A stretch of 64,000 nt of DNA from Coemansia sp. RSA 487. Taxonomy: Eukaryota; Kickxellomycota; Kickxellomycetes; Kickxellales; Kickxellaceae. The stretch is from assembly GCA_027577595.1 (NCBI GenBank), contig JANBRJ010000039.1, positions 82,303 through 146,302 of the forward strand. Direction: 5' to 3'. Positions within the stretch are counted from its first letter, which is position 1; every line of letters starts with the position of its first letter. Shown here one piece after another: positions 36,187-47,053 of the stretch. Position numbers and translations under genes: made by a program. The notes under the pieces are model-generated. The model did not search any database. It saw nothing but the letters and a program-made list of their open reading frames with translations, and had not been told where the DNA came from.

Positions 36187-38271
36187 CTAGCTCCGACGAT
36201 ACCAACTCGGTGCTGGAGGTTCACCTTCATCAGTCGTGCTGTCGTTGTCGTCCAAACGCAAAACGTAATAATCACTTGGAGAACGAACGCGAGAATTTTG
36301 CGTGCGCGAGGGAATACAGGGGTTGTTGCTATTAAACACGCGATTATAGCTCATGTCGTCTTGTATAGGATAAGCGTTGCTTGTGCTAGCTATGGTGTCA
36401 GAGGCAAATGGTTCATTGCCTCGACTACGGCTTTCGGCAGTCGAGTATCCGCGTAGCGAGCGTCTTGTATCGCTACTGGGCAAGCTAAATCCCGATGCTC
36501 TCGCAGAGACGGGCGATAGCAGCGATTCTTCATATCGGTTGCGGTAAAAGCTTAGATCGCGCGAGCCGTGTTCTGATCCAGCAGTGCTGGAGCTATCCAG
36601 ATAAGGCGTATTATTGGCTTGCCTACCTGGCTGCCAATGGTCCAGTCTCGAGTGCATGGGCGTGCTTGTTGCTGGGGATCGCGATGAAGGGCGCGGATAG
36701 TTTGTTCTTCTTCTTTGGAGCAGCTCTGCAGGATCAAAAAGAGGCTCAGGAGGAGACTGTGGTGGTGTTGTTTCAAACTCCGATCTCCGGATCACTAGCA
36801 GGCTCGGTCTTCTTTGCTCACTAGAGGGTGGCGCAGCATTGCTTCTTTCAGATCGAGGGGTAGATGCTGTGTTATATTCCCTTGCGGCATTTCGTGCCGA
36901 CTCTATTAGGCGCTCAACTCGGGATAGTACCTGGCCCGGTCTTCTGGTTAGACGTGACATATTTATTGACGGCGACTGGCGCGGCGTGCTGCCTTCGACA
37001 TTGATGCTGCTTGCTAGCCGCCTGCGAATTCGCTCCAGGTCGCAGTGTGGACATGCCCCGCCACGTAATGTCCACCGTGTGCATACCCGGCAGCGCTCGT
37101 AGCTGCCACTCGCGTTGCCGCTGGACTGTGTAGGAAACAGCTGCTGCCATGGATCTTGGCTCTCACCCCTTCGAATTGCTTCTGTAGATGAAGGCTGACA
37201 TTCGTCCCCAATGCCAAGGCACTGGAGGACATCCTGTATGATAAATGCAACCGAGGGACGCTGAAGGACCGATGACCTGCATGTAGGGCACTGCATGCTT
37301 TGCGCGAGCCACTGCTTGAGACACTCCATACAGAATGTATGGCCACATCCCAGCGAATGTGGTTGTGAAAAAGGCTCCAGGCATATGGAGCACTGGAGGG
37401 ATGCTTCAAGCTGCGACATTTTGCGATCGGCCGCTTCGAGCTCGGATTTTTGCACCAGCATCTCGGCGTTGAGCGATTCAACCATGTTGTTTAGCTCGGA
37501 AAGTTCTTGGTCCTTAATTGAGAGCTCACGCTGGAGGTTAGCTTCTTTGGTAGATGGTTTATTTGATGCCGACTGCCGCGGCATGGGATCGTGTAGATTA
37601 CATCCGTAAAGCTCCATTGTCAGCTCGTCAATTCTATCTTCAGGCATCTCGTATATACCGCTGCTGTCATCACTATCGCCATCGTTATTGCTTCCGCCGT
37701 CATTGTCGCTGTAACTATTACGGGTGTTAATATACCCGCGAAGGATACATGAATCTAACGTGTGGTCATCCATTCCTTCCAGTACCGAGTCAATAGATGT
37801 TTTCTCCATGTCTTCGTGTGGGGAGCAGGGTGGAATCCCGATGTCGGCGTTGTTCTGCTCAAGCGGCCGGCACATGTCTAGATTTTCGCCAGGTTCTACC
37901 CAGTAGCCCAAAAACGCATCTGAGCGCAAGGGCAAATTCGCTGGGGTTGGCGGTATGTTCCTGTTGTCATCATACTGTCGTGGCCAAAAACAGCGTGGCG
38001 CAATTGTATCTATGGCTAGGTCGTGCTCGTTTTGCTTTCCTAAGTGTCGTAGTGTCGGCCAACGAAGCATTTTGTTTTCAATAACACTGCTAGCGTTGTC
38101 TATGTGGTTGGTGCTGCTCGCCGTTCTAGGAACAGGACTGCCATCGTCTCTGCCACCACCACCGCCACCAATGCTACTACTTGCTCTGTCGTTTCTGGTG
38201 CTGCTGTCGCCACTCCCCCCGCCACTTTCACCAACAGTATCGTCGGTGAAGGAAAATCCGTTGCGCATCAT
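36187..38271 (-). CDS. RING-finger protein, probable E3 ubiquitin ligase (694 aa)
   Basis: A coiled coil at about residues 245-290 leads directly into a C3HC4 RING finger (294-331: CSICLEPF, then CGHTFCMECL, then CPTC). A second four-cysteine knuckle follows at 397-413 (CRVC and CPHC). Such proteins normally act as E3 ligases, binding an E2 through the RING. The N-terminal 240 residues and the C-terminal 270 residues are Ser/Arg/Asn-rich and mostly disordered, with Gly and acidic runs. No FHA domain, transmembrane span or BRCT is visible, so the closest named family cannot be fixed. The coiled-coil/RING pairing suggests a dimer. Intronless; MM at the start leaves a one-codon uncertainty. Confidence 0.88.
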   Translation of the reverse strand: MMRNGFSFTDDTVGESGGGSGDSSTRNDRASSSIGGGGGGRDDGSPVPRTASSTNHIDNASSVIENKMLRWPTLRHLGKQNEHDLAIDTIAPRCFWPRQYDDNRNIPPTPANLPLRSDAFLGYWVEPGENLDMCRPLEQNNADIGIPPCSPHEDMEKTSIDSVLEGMDDHTLDSCILRGYINTRNSYSDNDGGSNNDGDSDDSSGIYEMPEDRIDELTMELYGCNLHDPMPRQSASNKPSTKEANLQRELSIKDQELSELNNMVESLNAEMLVQKSELEAADRKMSQLEASLQCSICLEPFSQPHSLGCGHTFCMECLKQWLAQSMQCPTCRSSVLQRPSVAFIIQDVLQCLGIGDECQPSSTEAIRRGESQDPWQQLFPTQSSGNASGSYERCRVCTRWTLRGGACPHCDLERIRRRLASSINVEGSTPRQSPSINMSRLTRRPGQVLSRVERLIESARNAAREYNTASTPRSERSNAAPPSSEQRRPSLLVIRRSEFETTPPQSPPEPLFDPAELLQRRRTNYPRPSSRSPATSTPMHSRLDHWQPGRQANNTPYLDSSSTAGSEHGSRDLSFYRNRYEESLLSPVSARASGFSLPSSDTRRSLRGYSTAESRSRGNEPFASDTIASTSNAYPIQDDMSYNRVFNSNNPCIPSRTQNSRVRSPSDYYVLRLDDNDSTTDEGEPPAPSWYRRS

Positions 38272-40368
38272 GCTGCCTACTGGAAGTATTTACGATGACA
38301 AAGCTGTCCAAAATATAGCAGCAGTGCTTACTGGAATTTAAACAAGGAATTTACCAGCCAGTCTATGTTTCGCAAGTCAATGACTAGTAGCAACGGGCAT
38401 GTATGTATTGTACAAAATAGAAGCACTGTACTTGTGTATTGACATTAACAGATAAATAAATAACGCTGGCACTAACAAAAGCAAAGAAGAAAAATAAATG
38501 TCTGTTAGAGGGCTTGTGTTTTGAAATACCGATGGGCTGCGTATTGCAAACTGATCAAGTCATATGGGAATTTGTGCCTTTTTGGTGCATCATGCACAAG
38601 ATCTACGACAAAAACTTAAACAGGGAGGGAAGCTATTGTGAGCACACATTGGTAAAAAAAGAAAAGCGTGGATATTTTGGGTCAAGTTGGAAGAAGTGGC
38701 GATGTTGTGTGTGTAGGACAGCAGCGGTGAGTGCGAGGAAGAAGCGCTAGCGTTGTACGTTTAAAATAGAAGCGACGGATGCAAGTGAAAAGTAATGGAA
38801 ACAAGAGGCAGTTTGTAGAATTAGCGTCTTGTAAACGCTGAATAAAAACAAGCAAAACACAGCAATAAATATCAATAAAAACTTGCCTGGAGTAAACATC
38901 CCACCATGCTCGCCCAACGGCTATAGGCAAGAGGGCTCGCACACTAGCTCTAAAGTCCCGATTGAGGACAGCGACGCCTGACCCGGAAAGGCAGCAGGAG
39001 TGGATCGCATGAGGGCATAAGCACTGCTGAAAAAGGAGTCTTAGCCTCATGGGCAAAGGAGCCCTGCTTGGAGCAGATCCCAAAAACCACAGCCAAACTT
39101 ATGTGCTTTTATGTGAAACCATAAAGTATTTTGTGTAGCGATCAGCGCGGAATCACAAAGGTATTGCAGAGCCATATCCAGCACAAACTAATATGAATTA
39201 GGAACCGGAGCCTGTTTTCAGAAACCGCACCATATACTCTGCACAATCTACAAGCAGCAGCCAGTACCAAATAAATGTATTCCAGAGCTGATTTGAAGCA
39301 AAAAGCTTGTGCGAAAGGAAGGTGGCTTGTTTGGTTTGAGCGCCAGCCGATAGTTCTTCCGGGTTCATTTGCATTTCTTACGACGCCACTTGACAGATTC
39401 TACGCTGGGCTAGCCCGTTTGTTTATGGTTTGTACATAAAGACCCTTTTTCCTTGCGGCTGAAGAAAAACAATAATTAAAGCAACATATGGTAATGTTTG
39501 GCATGTAGCATTTGTTGTATTTTTCAGACTTAACAGGGACCAACAGGGGCAGATGTAGAGAAGCGCAATTTTGCTTGCGTTTATTTTATATGGGCTGTAT
39601 CCTCTGTTTGCATCAAAATTAATACCATTGTTCGGATGATGATATCAACAGCGTAACCTACTGCTCAACTTCTTGGCAAGAGTGTGTGAAATGTGATTTG
39701 GAGCCTTTCATTATTTGCAATGCGGCATTAAGAAATGGCAGGCACACAGCTTTGCCAGAAGAAACAAGAAATGATAGTGCAAGACCACCCGATGAAAATT
39801 ACTGCGTATATCTTGTTCGTGCATACACAGTCCGAAGATACTGAACGGACAATCAGCCCAAAGACATCACTGCGAAAACAAAACAATACGAGCACAATGG
39901 AACATTATTGACGATGTACATTGGATGCACTTAGCCGCGGCTCCACATTGGCTTGTTGCGTGCAACCGGGCCAGAGTGGCGAAGCTGAAAAGAAGCACAA
40001 AAGCGTTTGTTTTGCGTACTCCCCCTATTTTTGCTCTTGCGCTTGTTTGTTTTTGGCATGGCGCGACAGGCAGTGAACTGCTCCCAGCAAGGAGGGAGCG
40101 CCCCCTTTGTCCCTCAGCAACATATGCTGGAAGAGAGCGGTTGCTTCATGTGTGATGCCCCGTCCTTCAAAAATAAATGCAAGCCATCGCCCACATTTCT
40201 CTCTTCTGTAGTTTTTTTTGTTCCATCGTCCATCCTCCTTGATAGCATTTACTCCTCACACCTTCTTTCCTTTTTGCTGTAATATTCCAAAGCGCCAGGC
40301 TTTCTGCGAAACGTACTCTTTCCCTTTGTCCAAACCAAAAACACGCCCAACATCGTCATTCACCGATA
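38272..40368. other. Gene-free interval, 2.1 kb
   Basis: No convincing gene on either strand and no RNA gene recognised. It lies between the divergent RING (-) and GPI-protein (+) genes. The last 200 bp before 40369 are C/T-rich, a likely leader. Confidence 0.45.
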
Positions 40369-40755
40369 ATGAAGTTCCTTGCCGTCTCCGCTACTCTTGC
40401 CGCTGCCATCGCCTCTGCAAATGCCCAGGTCAACTCGATCCCATCGCAGACCCTCAACTCCTTCCAGGCCGGCGCTCTTGCAACGCTCAGTGCCGCACAG
40501 GCCGCAATCAACTCGATGAACTCGCAACACGTTGCCGACAACAAGGCCTCACAGGACGCTGCGCTGCTTAGCCAGAGCATGGCTAACCATGATGGAGCCA
40601 CCGCCGGTCTTGATCATGGAAGCATGAACTCTGAACACGAAAACAGTGAGCTTGGCTCTTTGGATGTGGACGAGGCAAGCGTCAGCAGCTCAGCGTCGTC
40701 TGTGGCTGGTTCCATGCTTGCCATCGCCTTTATGGCCGGTGCAGCTATGTTTTAG
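40369..40755 (+). CDS. Small secreted, probably GPI-anchored protein (128 aa)
   Basis: The N-terminal signal peptide MKFLAVSATLAAAIASANA is followed by a helical Ala/Ser/Gln-rich segment (LNSFQAGALATLSAAQAAINSMNSQ). A Ser/Glu/Asp/His-rich middle comes next, then a Ser run SSSASSVAGS and a hydrophobic C-terminal tail SMLAIAFMAGAAMF, which is a GPI-addition signal. The signal peptide ends with A-N-A-Q, as in the 213-residue protein at 28703 (A-N-A-Q-Q). The two share layout but little sequence. It is likely a cell-wall or surface protein of unknown function. Intronless, with a pyrimidine-rich leader upstream. Confidence 0.8.
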   Translation: MKFLAVSATLAAAIASANAQVNSIPSQTLNSFQAGALATLSAAQAAINSMNSQHVADNKASQDAALLSQSMANHDGATAGLDHGSMNSEHENSELGSLDVDEASVSSSASSVAGSMLAIAFMAGAAMF

Positions 40756-41365
40756 TCGCTCATGCAATCTAGCTGTTTTTCTCTCATCCTTTACTCCCTT
40801 TTCGCTTCTTTCCATCCCATGAGTAATAATAGTCTGTCGTCTTTTACTCTTGTTGGCTTCAGCTGTGTTGAAGTGCCATTCCAGTGTGTTTTTAAACGAG
40901 TCCCTTTTGTTATTATTCGTTCTGAATCTTGAGCTTGTTGCTGCACTCGATTCTGTTCTACTGCAAGGTTTGTCTATAAATTCCAACAAGCTATATATTG
41001 TTAGCCTATTTTTGTTTATATTCGCTTGAACAATGCCACGCTTTTTTTTGCTTTAGTTTTTACACACCAAAAAAATCAAAACATAGCATCTGCTTTTCCA
41101 TTTCTTCCATGTCAATAAGAGAACAATTCACAATCCAACAAGTCTACTTTCCTACAGGCTCAAAAATAGTAAACAAAATAATGATTGGCAGAAATAAGAA
41201 GCGTCATATTGTTACTGTTGTTTACAATTTTTGTCCCGTTTAGACATTTTGGCACCAAAATAAAGCAGGCAAAGAAGATGGCTGTCGTGAAAATTGCACA
41301 TTCAAATCACGATTTAAAAGTAAAATGTGCTAGCCGATTGAAGAGTGCTTTCGCTTGAAGCCAAG
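40756..41365. other. Intergenic region between convergent genes
   Basis: T-rich 3' region after the GPI-protein gene, then A-rich sequence. No gene is seen. Confidence 0.4.
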
Positions 41366-43222
41366 TTACACCAGCGAGCTTTCCAAGCGCTCACACAGGT
41401 CCAACAGGTCCTTGTTCTGCTGCCTGGTAGAGTTCAACTGGATCTGCAGCGACTTTGCACGGGCATCCACCTTGGATGTTTGGGTCTGGAGCGATGTAAC
41501 GTCATGTTTCGTTTGCGCCAAAAGATCATGCATTTTTGTAATTTCAGCATTTGCTTTGTCGAGTGTCACCTGTGCATGCTTCTTTATTAACTCGTTGCGC
41601 TCTTCGGCAACAAGCACATCGTTGCGCAGGTCGTTGCTCAGCGCCTCCAGACGTACGTTTTCGGCCACTAGGGACTCTATACGCTCCTGTGCCTCCTTTC
41701 GCTCACTCGAGAGTGCATCGGCACGCGATTCGCTCTCTTCGAGGCTCTTTTGCAGCCGCTGGCGTTCAAGCGTAGTCTTTCCTAATTCACGGGTTAGGAC
41801 ATCTGTCTCAGATTCCTTCTGCTCGATTAGCCTTCCCGATGTAGCAATGTACTCTTCAAGCATAAACTGCATCTCGTCGCGCTCAGCGGTTAGCTCGTTT
41901 ACCTCGGTTTTATGCCGGTCTATCTGTGTTTGCGCCTCCTGAGACTGTTTGGACAGTTGGCTATGGAGCTCTTGCTTCAGGGTTTCAATTTCCCTTTGAT
42001 GCTTGGCCTCGGCCTCGCGTAGCAGATCCTTCACAAAGCGATCTTGTGTTGCTTCGATGCCTCGATCCTGCCAGCAGTTGTTAGCATTGCAGATCACGTG
42101 CCTACTATCCGACTTGGAATCCGCACTATGTGTCAGTCTACGGGTTCCATCCAAATGATACGAGCTTGGTGTAGCAGACGTTGATGGGTCAGAACTAGTT
42201 CGTTCACGTTGTCCAATCTGCGAAGTAGTGCTGGAGACGTCTTTTGTATGGCTTTGCTGTGGTGTTGGCTCAGCTGTTCTGATGCTGTTCATCGTGGTTG
42301 GCGTCTCTGGAAATGGAACCGACGCCGCATCAAATAGATGTTTGTCCGAAAGCTTCTGAATAGCAAAGAGATCCATTTTACCTGGAGAACAGTCACTGTG
42401 TGACATCATGTTCTTTTGCTTCTCAAGCTTGCCATGTTTTTTGTTAGCGCTGCTATTTTTACTATGACGTGAATCACCTTGCTTTAGCTTTTGACCGTGA
42501 TTCTCTGGCTCATGTGGGTGGTTATCATCAGACTGGGAGCCACAGGTACTGGTTGATGAGTCGCAACTACAAGAATAGAGCGCGATAATATCGTTGGCGT
42601 CATTTGCACTCGACTGGCGCGCCGCATGTCTATGTGTCGGGTATGCTTTGGTAGATCCAGACTCCCTCCTCACTTTATCCTTTGAAATACAGTCACCACA
42701 GCAGCTGCGTTCACCAGAATATTTGCGATTCAGCAGCGAGGGGCCGTCAAGTTGGCTTGCGTATGTTTCATCGCTCAGTGAATCGGTGCTTTCGGTAAAA
42801 GCCGGCAAAACGTGGCTCATGTGTACGCTTCCGTCGGCCAGCTGTAGCAACGAGTTGCAGTACAGCATATAGTTATTGGCGGGCCCGCCATTGAGCTGCT
42901 GGGTGCCTCGGTGTCCATGTGCTACTTGGTCTTCCAAGACGTTTAGGCTAAACGTTGAGGGTTTCCTTCTAATCGGAGTCACTTGGCCATCCTGTGTGTT
43001 GGGGATTCCAGAACTTAGCTCTGATTCGGTGCGCAAATAGTCCTTCAGTTTTTCAATGCTTTGTTGCGTTCCGTCGCTGTGCACAATGTGATGGTTGGGT
43101 GTGGATTTCACAAAAGGAAGCGAGTCGGACCGTATAGGGAACCTCCAAATGGACGATGCCAAAGGTGATACCGACGACGATGTCGTACGGCTGTGACCCT
43201 TTTTCGATAATCCAACAACCAT
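41366..43222 (-). CDS. Coiled-coil protein of unknown function (618 aa)
   Basis: I start at the Met at 43222 (MVVGLSKKGHSRT); the ORF's 37 further residues upstream are a hydrophobic artefact. The N-terminal 390 residues are Ser/His/Asp-rich and probably disordered. They contain a short conserved-looking motif SIWRFPIRSDSLPF and several Cys pairs (RSCCGDC, YSCSCDSSTSTCG). From about residue 400 to the end is an almost uninterrupted heptad-rich coiled coil (HQREIETLKQEL, ERQRLQKSLEESE), ending LLDLCERLESSLV. This layout is common in cytoskeletal, polarity or vesicle-tether proteins, but no specific family can be named. Intact and intronless. Confidence 0.75.
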   Translation of the reverse strand: MVVGLSKKGHSRTTSSSVSPLASSIWRFPIRSDSLPFVKSTPNHHIVHSDGTQQSIEKLKDYLRTESELSSGIPNTQDGQVTPIRRKPSTFSLNVLEDQVAHGHRGTQQLNGGPANNYMLYCNSLLQLADGSVHMSHVLPAFTESTDSLSDETYASQLDGPSLLNRKYSGERSCCGDCISKDKVRRESGSTKAYPTHRHAARQSSANDANDIIALYSCSCDSSTSTCGSQSDDNHPHEPENHGQKLKQGDSRHSKNSSANKKHGKLEKQKNMMSHSDCSPGKMDLFAIQKLSDKHLFDAASVPFPETPTTMNSIRTAEPTPQQSHTKDVSSTTSQIGQRERTSSDPSTSATPSSYHLDGTRRLTHSADSKSDSRHVICNANNCWQDRGIEATQDRFVKDLLREAEAKHQREIETLKQELHSQLSKQSQEAQTQIDRHKTEVNELTAERDEMQFMLEEYIATSGRLIEQKESETDVLTRELGKTTLERQRLQKSLEESESRADALSSERKEAQERIESLVAENVRLEALSNDLRNDVLVAEERNELIKKHAQVTLDKANAEITKMHDLLAQTKHDVTSLQTQTSKVDARAKSLQIQLNSTRQQNKDLLDLCERLESSLV

Positions 43223-43979
43223 TATTTTGTTACCTGCGTATATATAATAATTGGGGTATATATGTAAGGGTGTAATATAGAGCCAAAATAATAACAGAAA
43301 AAAGAAGCTTTCTAAACAAACGGTGAATGGCAAAAAAAAATAACTGGCCTACCAAAGAGGAAGAAAAACAGTTATATTGACATTTTCCTCCAAGAAAAAA
43401 TATTCAAATATTACATTCTTTGTCGATTATAGCTATTTTGTTTGTGCAAGCACAAAACGTACCATGTTTCAAATCCCTCCCTCTCCACGATCTTGTCCAG
43501 CACAGTAACAAACTGCAGATGATTGCGGCAACTTTTTTCTGCAATTTGGGGGAATAGCGTACTGTCATCCCACTGCCAGGTATATAGGTACATCATGGTA
43601 AAGAATGAGCTATTGCAGGCTGCATGTACCAAACAAATATCAAGATGAATATGCCAAAAAAAGATAATTTCACGATAGGCAATCGCAGAGCAGCAAGACA
43701 CAAAAACGCCATACAGAGGTGGCTTGGGTAAGAGAAAATGTAATAGACTCGGGGCTCTCTTGATGCCAAAACACCCCTTTCGCTCTGTATCCATTCTTCT
43801 CTCATCCCTGCTCTCCCTTATTCTGCATGGGTCTCGTACTCAAATGTCCGGACAAGAAAAAAGCGAAATATTAATACCTCTAGCAAAGTTTCAAGCAATA
43901 AAAATAGAGTTATAAAAATGGAGTGCATATATGCATGGCTCATTGTACCACTGTTTCAAGGGATCTGCTCTTTTGCGAG
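43223..43979. other. Intergenic region, 0.75 kb
   Basis: TATATATAA-type sequence lies at about 43237-43248 and near 43256, just upstream of the coiled-coil gene start (minus strand), a probable TATA region. No gene is seen. Confidence 0.45.
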
Positions 43980-46646
43980 CTACCCTGTGGAGTCGCCATC
44001 GCCTTTGCCAGCATTTCCACTCTCAGTCTTGCCAACAATGCCAGTCTCGGAATTATTGCCGCTAGGAACTCGGTCTGCATCTGATACTGAATTTTTCTGC
44101 AGTTGTGGTGCTTCTTCGCTGCCGATGTCAGGCATGTCTTCATCGCCGGCAATTTCAACGGGTATGCGTGGCGGCGACGGCGAAGGTGTCTTTTCCTTTC
44201 TTTTCCGGTGTCTTTTTGAGCGGCTGTCTGTGCCTAAGTTGTCCTTCTTGCTTTTTTTCTTCTTATCCCTTTTATCGGTGCTTTTCTTCGCTTGTATCGG
44301 ATCAGCATGGCTCAGGTCCAGCGCAACCACCGGAATGTCATCCACATCAGGAAACTCCCCAATGCCACGGGCAGCGCTTGCATTGCTACCAAGATAGAAC
44401 GGATCATCCTTGTTGCGGTGAGGATCCCGGCCACGGGATCTCCCTGTCGCTCCCGAGGCAGTATGGCGAGGCGACGGTGGCGGAATAACTGCAAGAGTCG
44501 TATCAGGGATCATATCCCCAATAAAGCTATCGAGATCCAAGCCCTCTGGAACTGGGACCTTGCCTTGCGCTGCAGCCGAGACCGGGTTCAGCTCATAGGC
44601 AGTAAACAGAAAGTGCAGTTCATGGCACACGCGAGGCGCACTATCGTCTAAATTCGACGTCGACACCGAAATTGCCTTGATAACCTCGACAAAATGACGT
44701 AAACGACTGCTTAGCTGCAAGGGCAGCGAAGCAAACGTACCGTCCACGCCGCTAGGGCTGCCTGCGGCAGTTGAATTTGCGTCCTCAGAGTAGAGCAAGT
44801 ACGACAACCTATCCAGGGTAGATGCCAACACCGAGCGAACAACGTCCCAGACATCTGCATTCCAGTACTCTGATATGTCTTGGAGCCAGTACGTAAACAC
44901 CTTTATTGCGGCCTGTACAAGCACTGCTTGCTGGTCTGGAGCAAATTGCGAAAGGTTCTTTGGCAGCAGCAGCCCGATATCGTCGGCGCTTGCAGGTAAA
45001 AGGGTGCAGTACTCGCCCAAGATATACGCTGCTGTGGTAACCACAGCAGCCTGGGGTGCGTTGCTGGCTATATGGCCCATCAACCGATTGTCCGACAATA
45101 GCCCTCGTGCCATCTTAATGCCAAACTCGCGCACTTGTCGCACTCGAACAGTAACATCCAAAAGCTTTGCGCTCAAAAGCTTGCCCACATCTACACCAGC
45201 GACATACACGAGATCCACGAGCGTAGCAACGTACCACTCAAAGTTTGATAGATTTCCATAAGAGTTGCGTGAGCACATGTCTATGATTGCTTCAACGACA
45301 TTTAGACGATATTCTGGATTGTCTGCTGGATCGGAAAGCGCTGCGCTTGCCTTTCTTGGTGTTATGATAGTCCCACTGGCGCTAGTCAGGGTCGTACCTG
45401 CCGAGTCAACGAACGGCGTGTCCAGCATGGATGCTGCTTCGGGGCCGGCGCTACCAGGGCCGGCCATCGGGCCTGCGTGTCCTCCTGGCTGAAGAGAAAT
45501 GGTATTGGATAATATCAGCTGCGACATTAATAGCTTGACAGTTTTGGCAAGTGTTTTTCGCGTAACCATCCCCGATACTGCCTCGAGCGCGCGCATTCGG
45601 ATTGTCTGGTCAGGGTCGTCGAGGAACTCGAGCACAGGCTCAAAGTGCATCGACGCAAGATCAGGCCGTTTCTGCTGCATAAGCGCCAGCGCAACAAGAC
45701 CAACGCAGCGCACGTTTTGGTCTGGAGTTTCATAGAGAAGAGCGAGCTTGCGTGTGCAGAGCTCTGCAAATTCAACCTCCCGCCCAATGCTGTCTACAAT
45801 AGGAATTGGGATACTGATCACGTCTGCAACAATCGCAGTGTGTATACACTCGTAGAGAAGAGACATTGCAGTCGTGGTACAGACAAGCTGCGAGAGCGGA
45901 CTGTGTATCTTTTTGGCCAGGCGGGGTTCAATTGACGCTAGAGAAGCAAAGAGCTTGACAATTTTTATAAGAATCCAATTATTCGATAGTGTGTTTAGCA
46001 GGTGGTAGAGTTTTGGCGCTAACGGCATATAGTTGCGTGGATTGGTGTGTGCAAGCTCGCAGATCACAGTGACGGCCGCAGAAACAACCGATGGATCAGG
46101 ATCATCCAGATGCTCCTTCAGCCGTGGCACAAATGCGTGCAGTCCTTCTGGGTATTTCAGAACCATCTTGTGTAGACACATGAATGCTTTTTTGCGGATG
46201 TACGGGCGCGAGTGTCCAAGGACCGCAAGGGCGTCATCAAAGAGATCCATAGAGAGCTCTGGCGTCGCTATCTGCGCCAGCCCATCCAATGCAACGCCAA
46301 CCTCCATGTCATTTGCCGATGCAAGGTCTTTTCGAATCAAATTCGTTGTCAGCATTAGCACGTCCGTCTCCTGATGAAACGACTGGGCTGCCGCCAAATA
46401 CCCTGACCGCTTTTCCCCAAAGCGCTGGGCTGCCATTACCTCGACAACGTTAAAGTTTGCCCAATTCATATCGTACCCAAACATGTGGAGGTAGTTCAGT
46501 TTGTCTATTGCCGCACTCTTGACATACATGTCGCTCGAATGGACTTCGCTTTGGATTTCCTCCAGCGATTTCTGGATGTAAACAGTTTCATTGCGCTTGT
46601 TTGCACGGAGACCCTGGATAAGGTCTGTCAGAGACTTTTCAAACAT
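43980..46646 (-). CDS. APL5: AP-3 complex subunit delta (888 aa)
   Basis: Large adaptin of AP-3, the clathrin-independent coat that sorts cargo from Golgi/endosomes to the vacuole or lysosome. The N-terminus MFEKSLTDLIQGLR is diagnostic for delta. The HEAT-like adaptin trunk covers residues 1-600 (DKLNYLHMFGYDMNWANFNVVEVM, HSRPYIRKKAFMCLHKM, NNWILIKIVKLFASL). The C-terminal 150 residues are a Lys-rich hinge (KKSTDKRDKKKKSKK) and an acidic/Pro-rich tail; no recognisable ear domain follows. Yeast Apl5 is about 930 aa, so the length is normal. Intronless. Confidence 0.94.
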   Translation of the reverse strand: MFEKSLTDLIQGLRANKRNETVYIQKSLEEIQSEVHSSDMYVKSAAIDKLNYLHMFGYDMNWANFNVVEVMAAQRFGEKRSGYLAAAQSFHQETDVLMLTTNLIRKDLASANDMEVGVALDGLAQIATPELSMDLFDDALAVLGHSRPYIRKKAFMCLHKMVLKYPEGLHAFVPRLKEHLDDPDPSVVSAAVTVICELAHTNPRNYMPLAPKLYHLLNTLSNNWILIKIVKLFASLASIEPRLAKKIHSPLSQLVCTTTAMSLLYECIHTAIVADVISIPIPIVDSIGREVEFAELCTRKLALLYETPDQNVRCVGLVALALMQQKRPDLASMHFEPVLEFLDDPDQTIRMRALEAVSGMVTRKTLAKTVKLLMSQLILSNTISLQPGGHAGPMAGPGSAGPEAASMLDTPFVDSAGTTLTSASGTIITPRKASAALSDPADNPEYRLNVVEAIIDMCSRNSYGNLSNFEWYVATLVDLVYVAGVDVGKLLSAKLLDVTVRVRQVREFGIKMARGLLSDNRLMGHIASNAPQAAVVTTAAYILGEYCTLLPASADDIGLLLPKNLSQFAPDQQAVLVQAAIKVFTYWLQDISEYWNADVWDVVRSVLASTLDRLSYLLYSEDANSTAAGSPSGVDGTFASLPLQLSSRLRHFVEVIKAISVSTSNLDDSAPRVCHELHFLFTAYELNPVSAAAQGKVPVPEGLDLDSFIGDMIPDTTLAVIPPPSPRHTASGATGRSRGRDPHRNKDDPFYLGSNASAARGIGEFPDVDDIPVVALDLSHADPIQAKKSTDKRDKKKKSKKDNLGTDSRSKRHRKRKEKTPSPSPPRIPVEIAGDEDMPDIGSEEAPQLQKNSVSDADRVPSGNNSETGIVGKTESGNAGKGDGDSTG

Positions 46647-47053
46647 CCACGCAGCGTGGTTTGCAATGTGCGTAGATTAACACACAACGAGAATAAAACA
46701 AAATAGAAGAAAGTACTACGCTATTCTGGACAGAATACGATTGAATGCAAGAAAAGAACAAACACACAGATAGGAAAAAAAGTGAAAATGGCTACAAAAT
46801 ATTCCTGCTGTCCTTCATGCCATCGTCATCGCTGTTGTTCTTTTTTAGAAAGCTGCCTCATATATACGTCAGCTCACAGAATCACGTTCAACTTTCGCCC
46901 CAACTCTGAAGGACGGCTTGCATTATCCGCTTCAAATCATCAATTCGGCTAAAAAGTGAAAAAGCTCCTGGTTTTATAATAAAAGAAACACGCCCAGCAT
47001 TTACCAGCAGCCAGCTCAAGAAAAGTGAAAAGCGACAACAAAAGGAAAGAACT
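46647..47053. other. Intergenic region, 0.4 kb
   Basis: Upstream of the AP-3 delta start and downstream of the OSCP stop, both minus strand. No gene is seen. Confidence 0.4.
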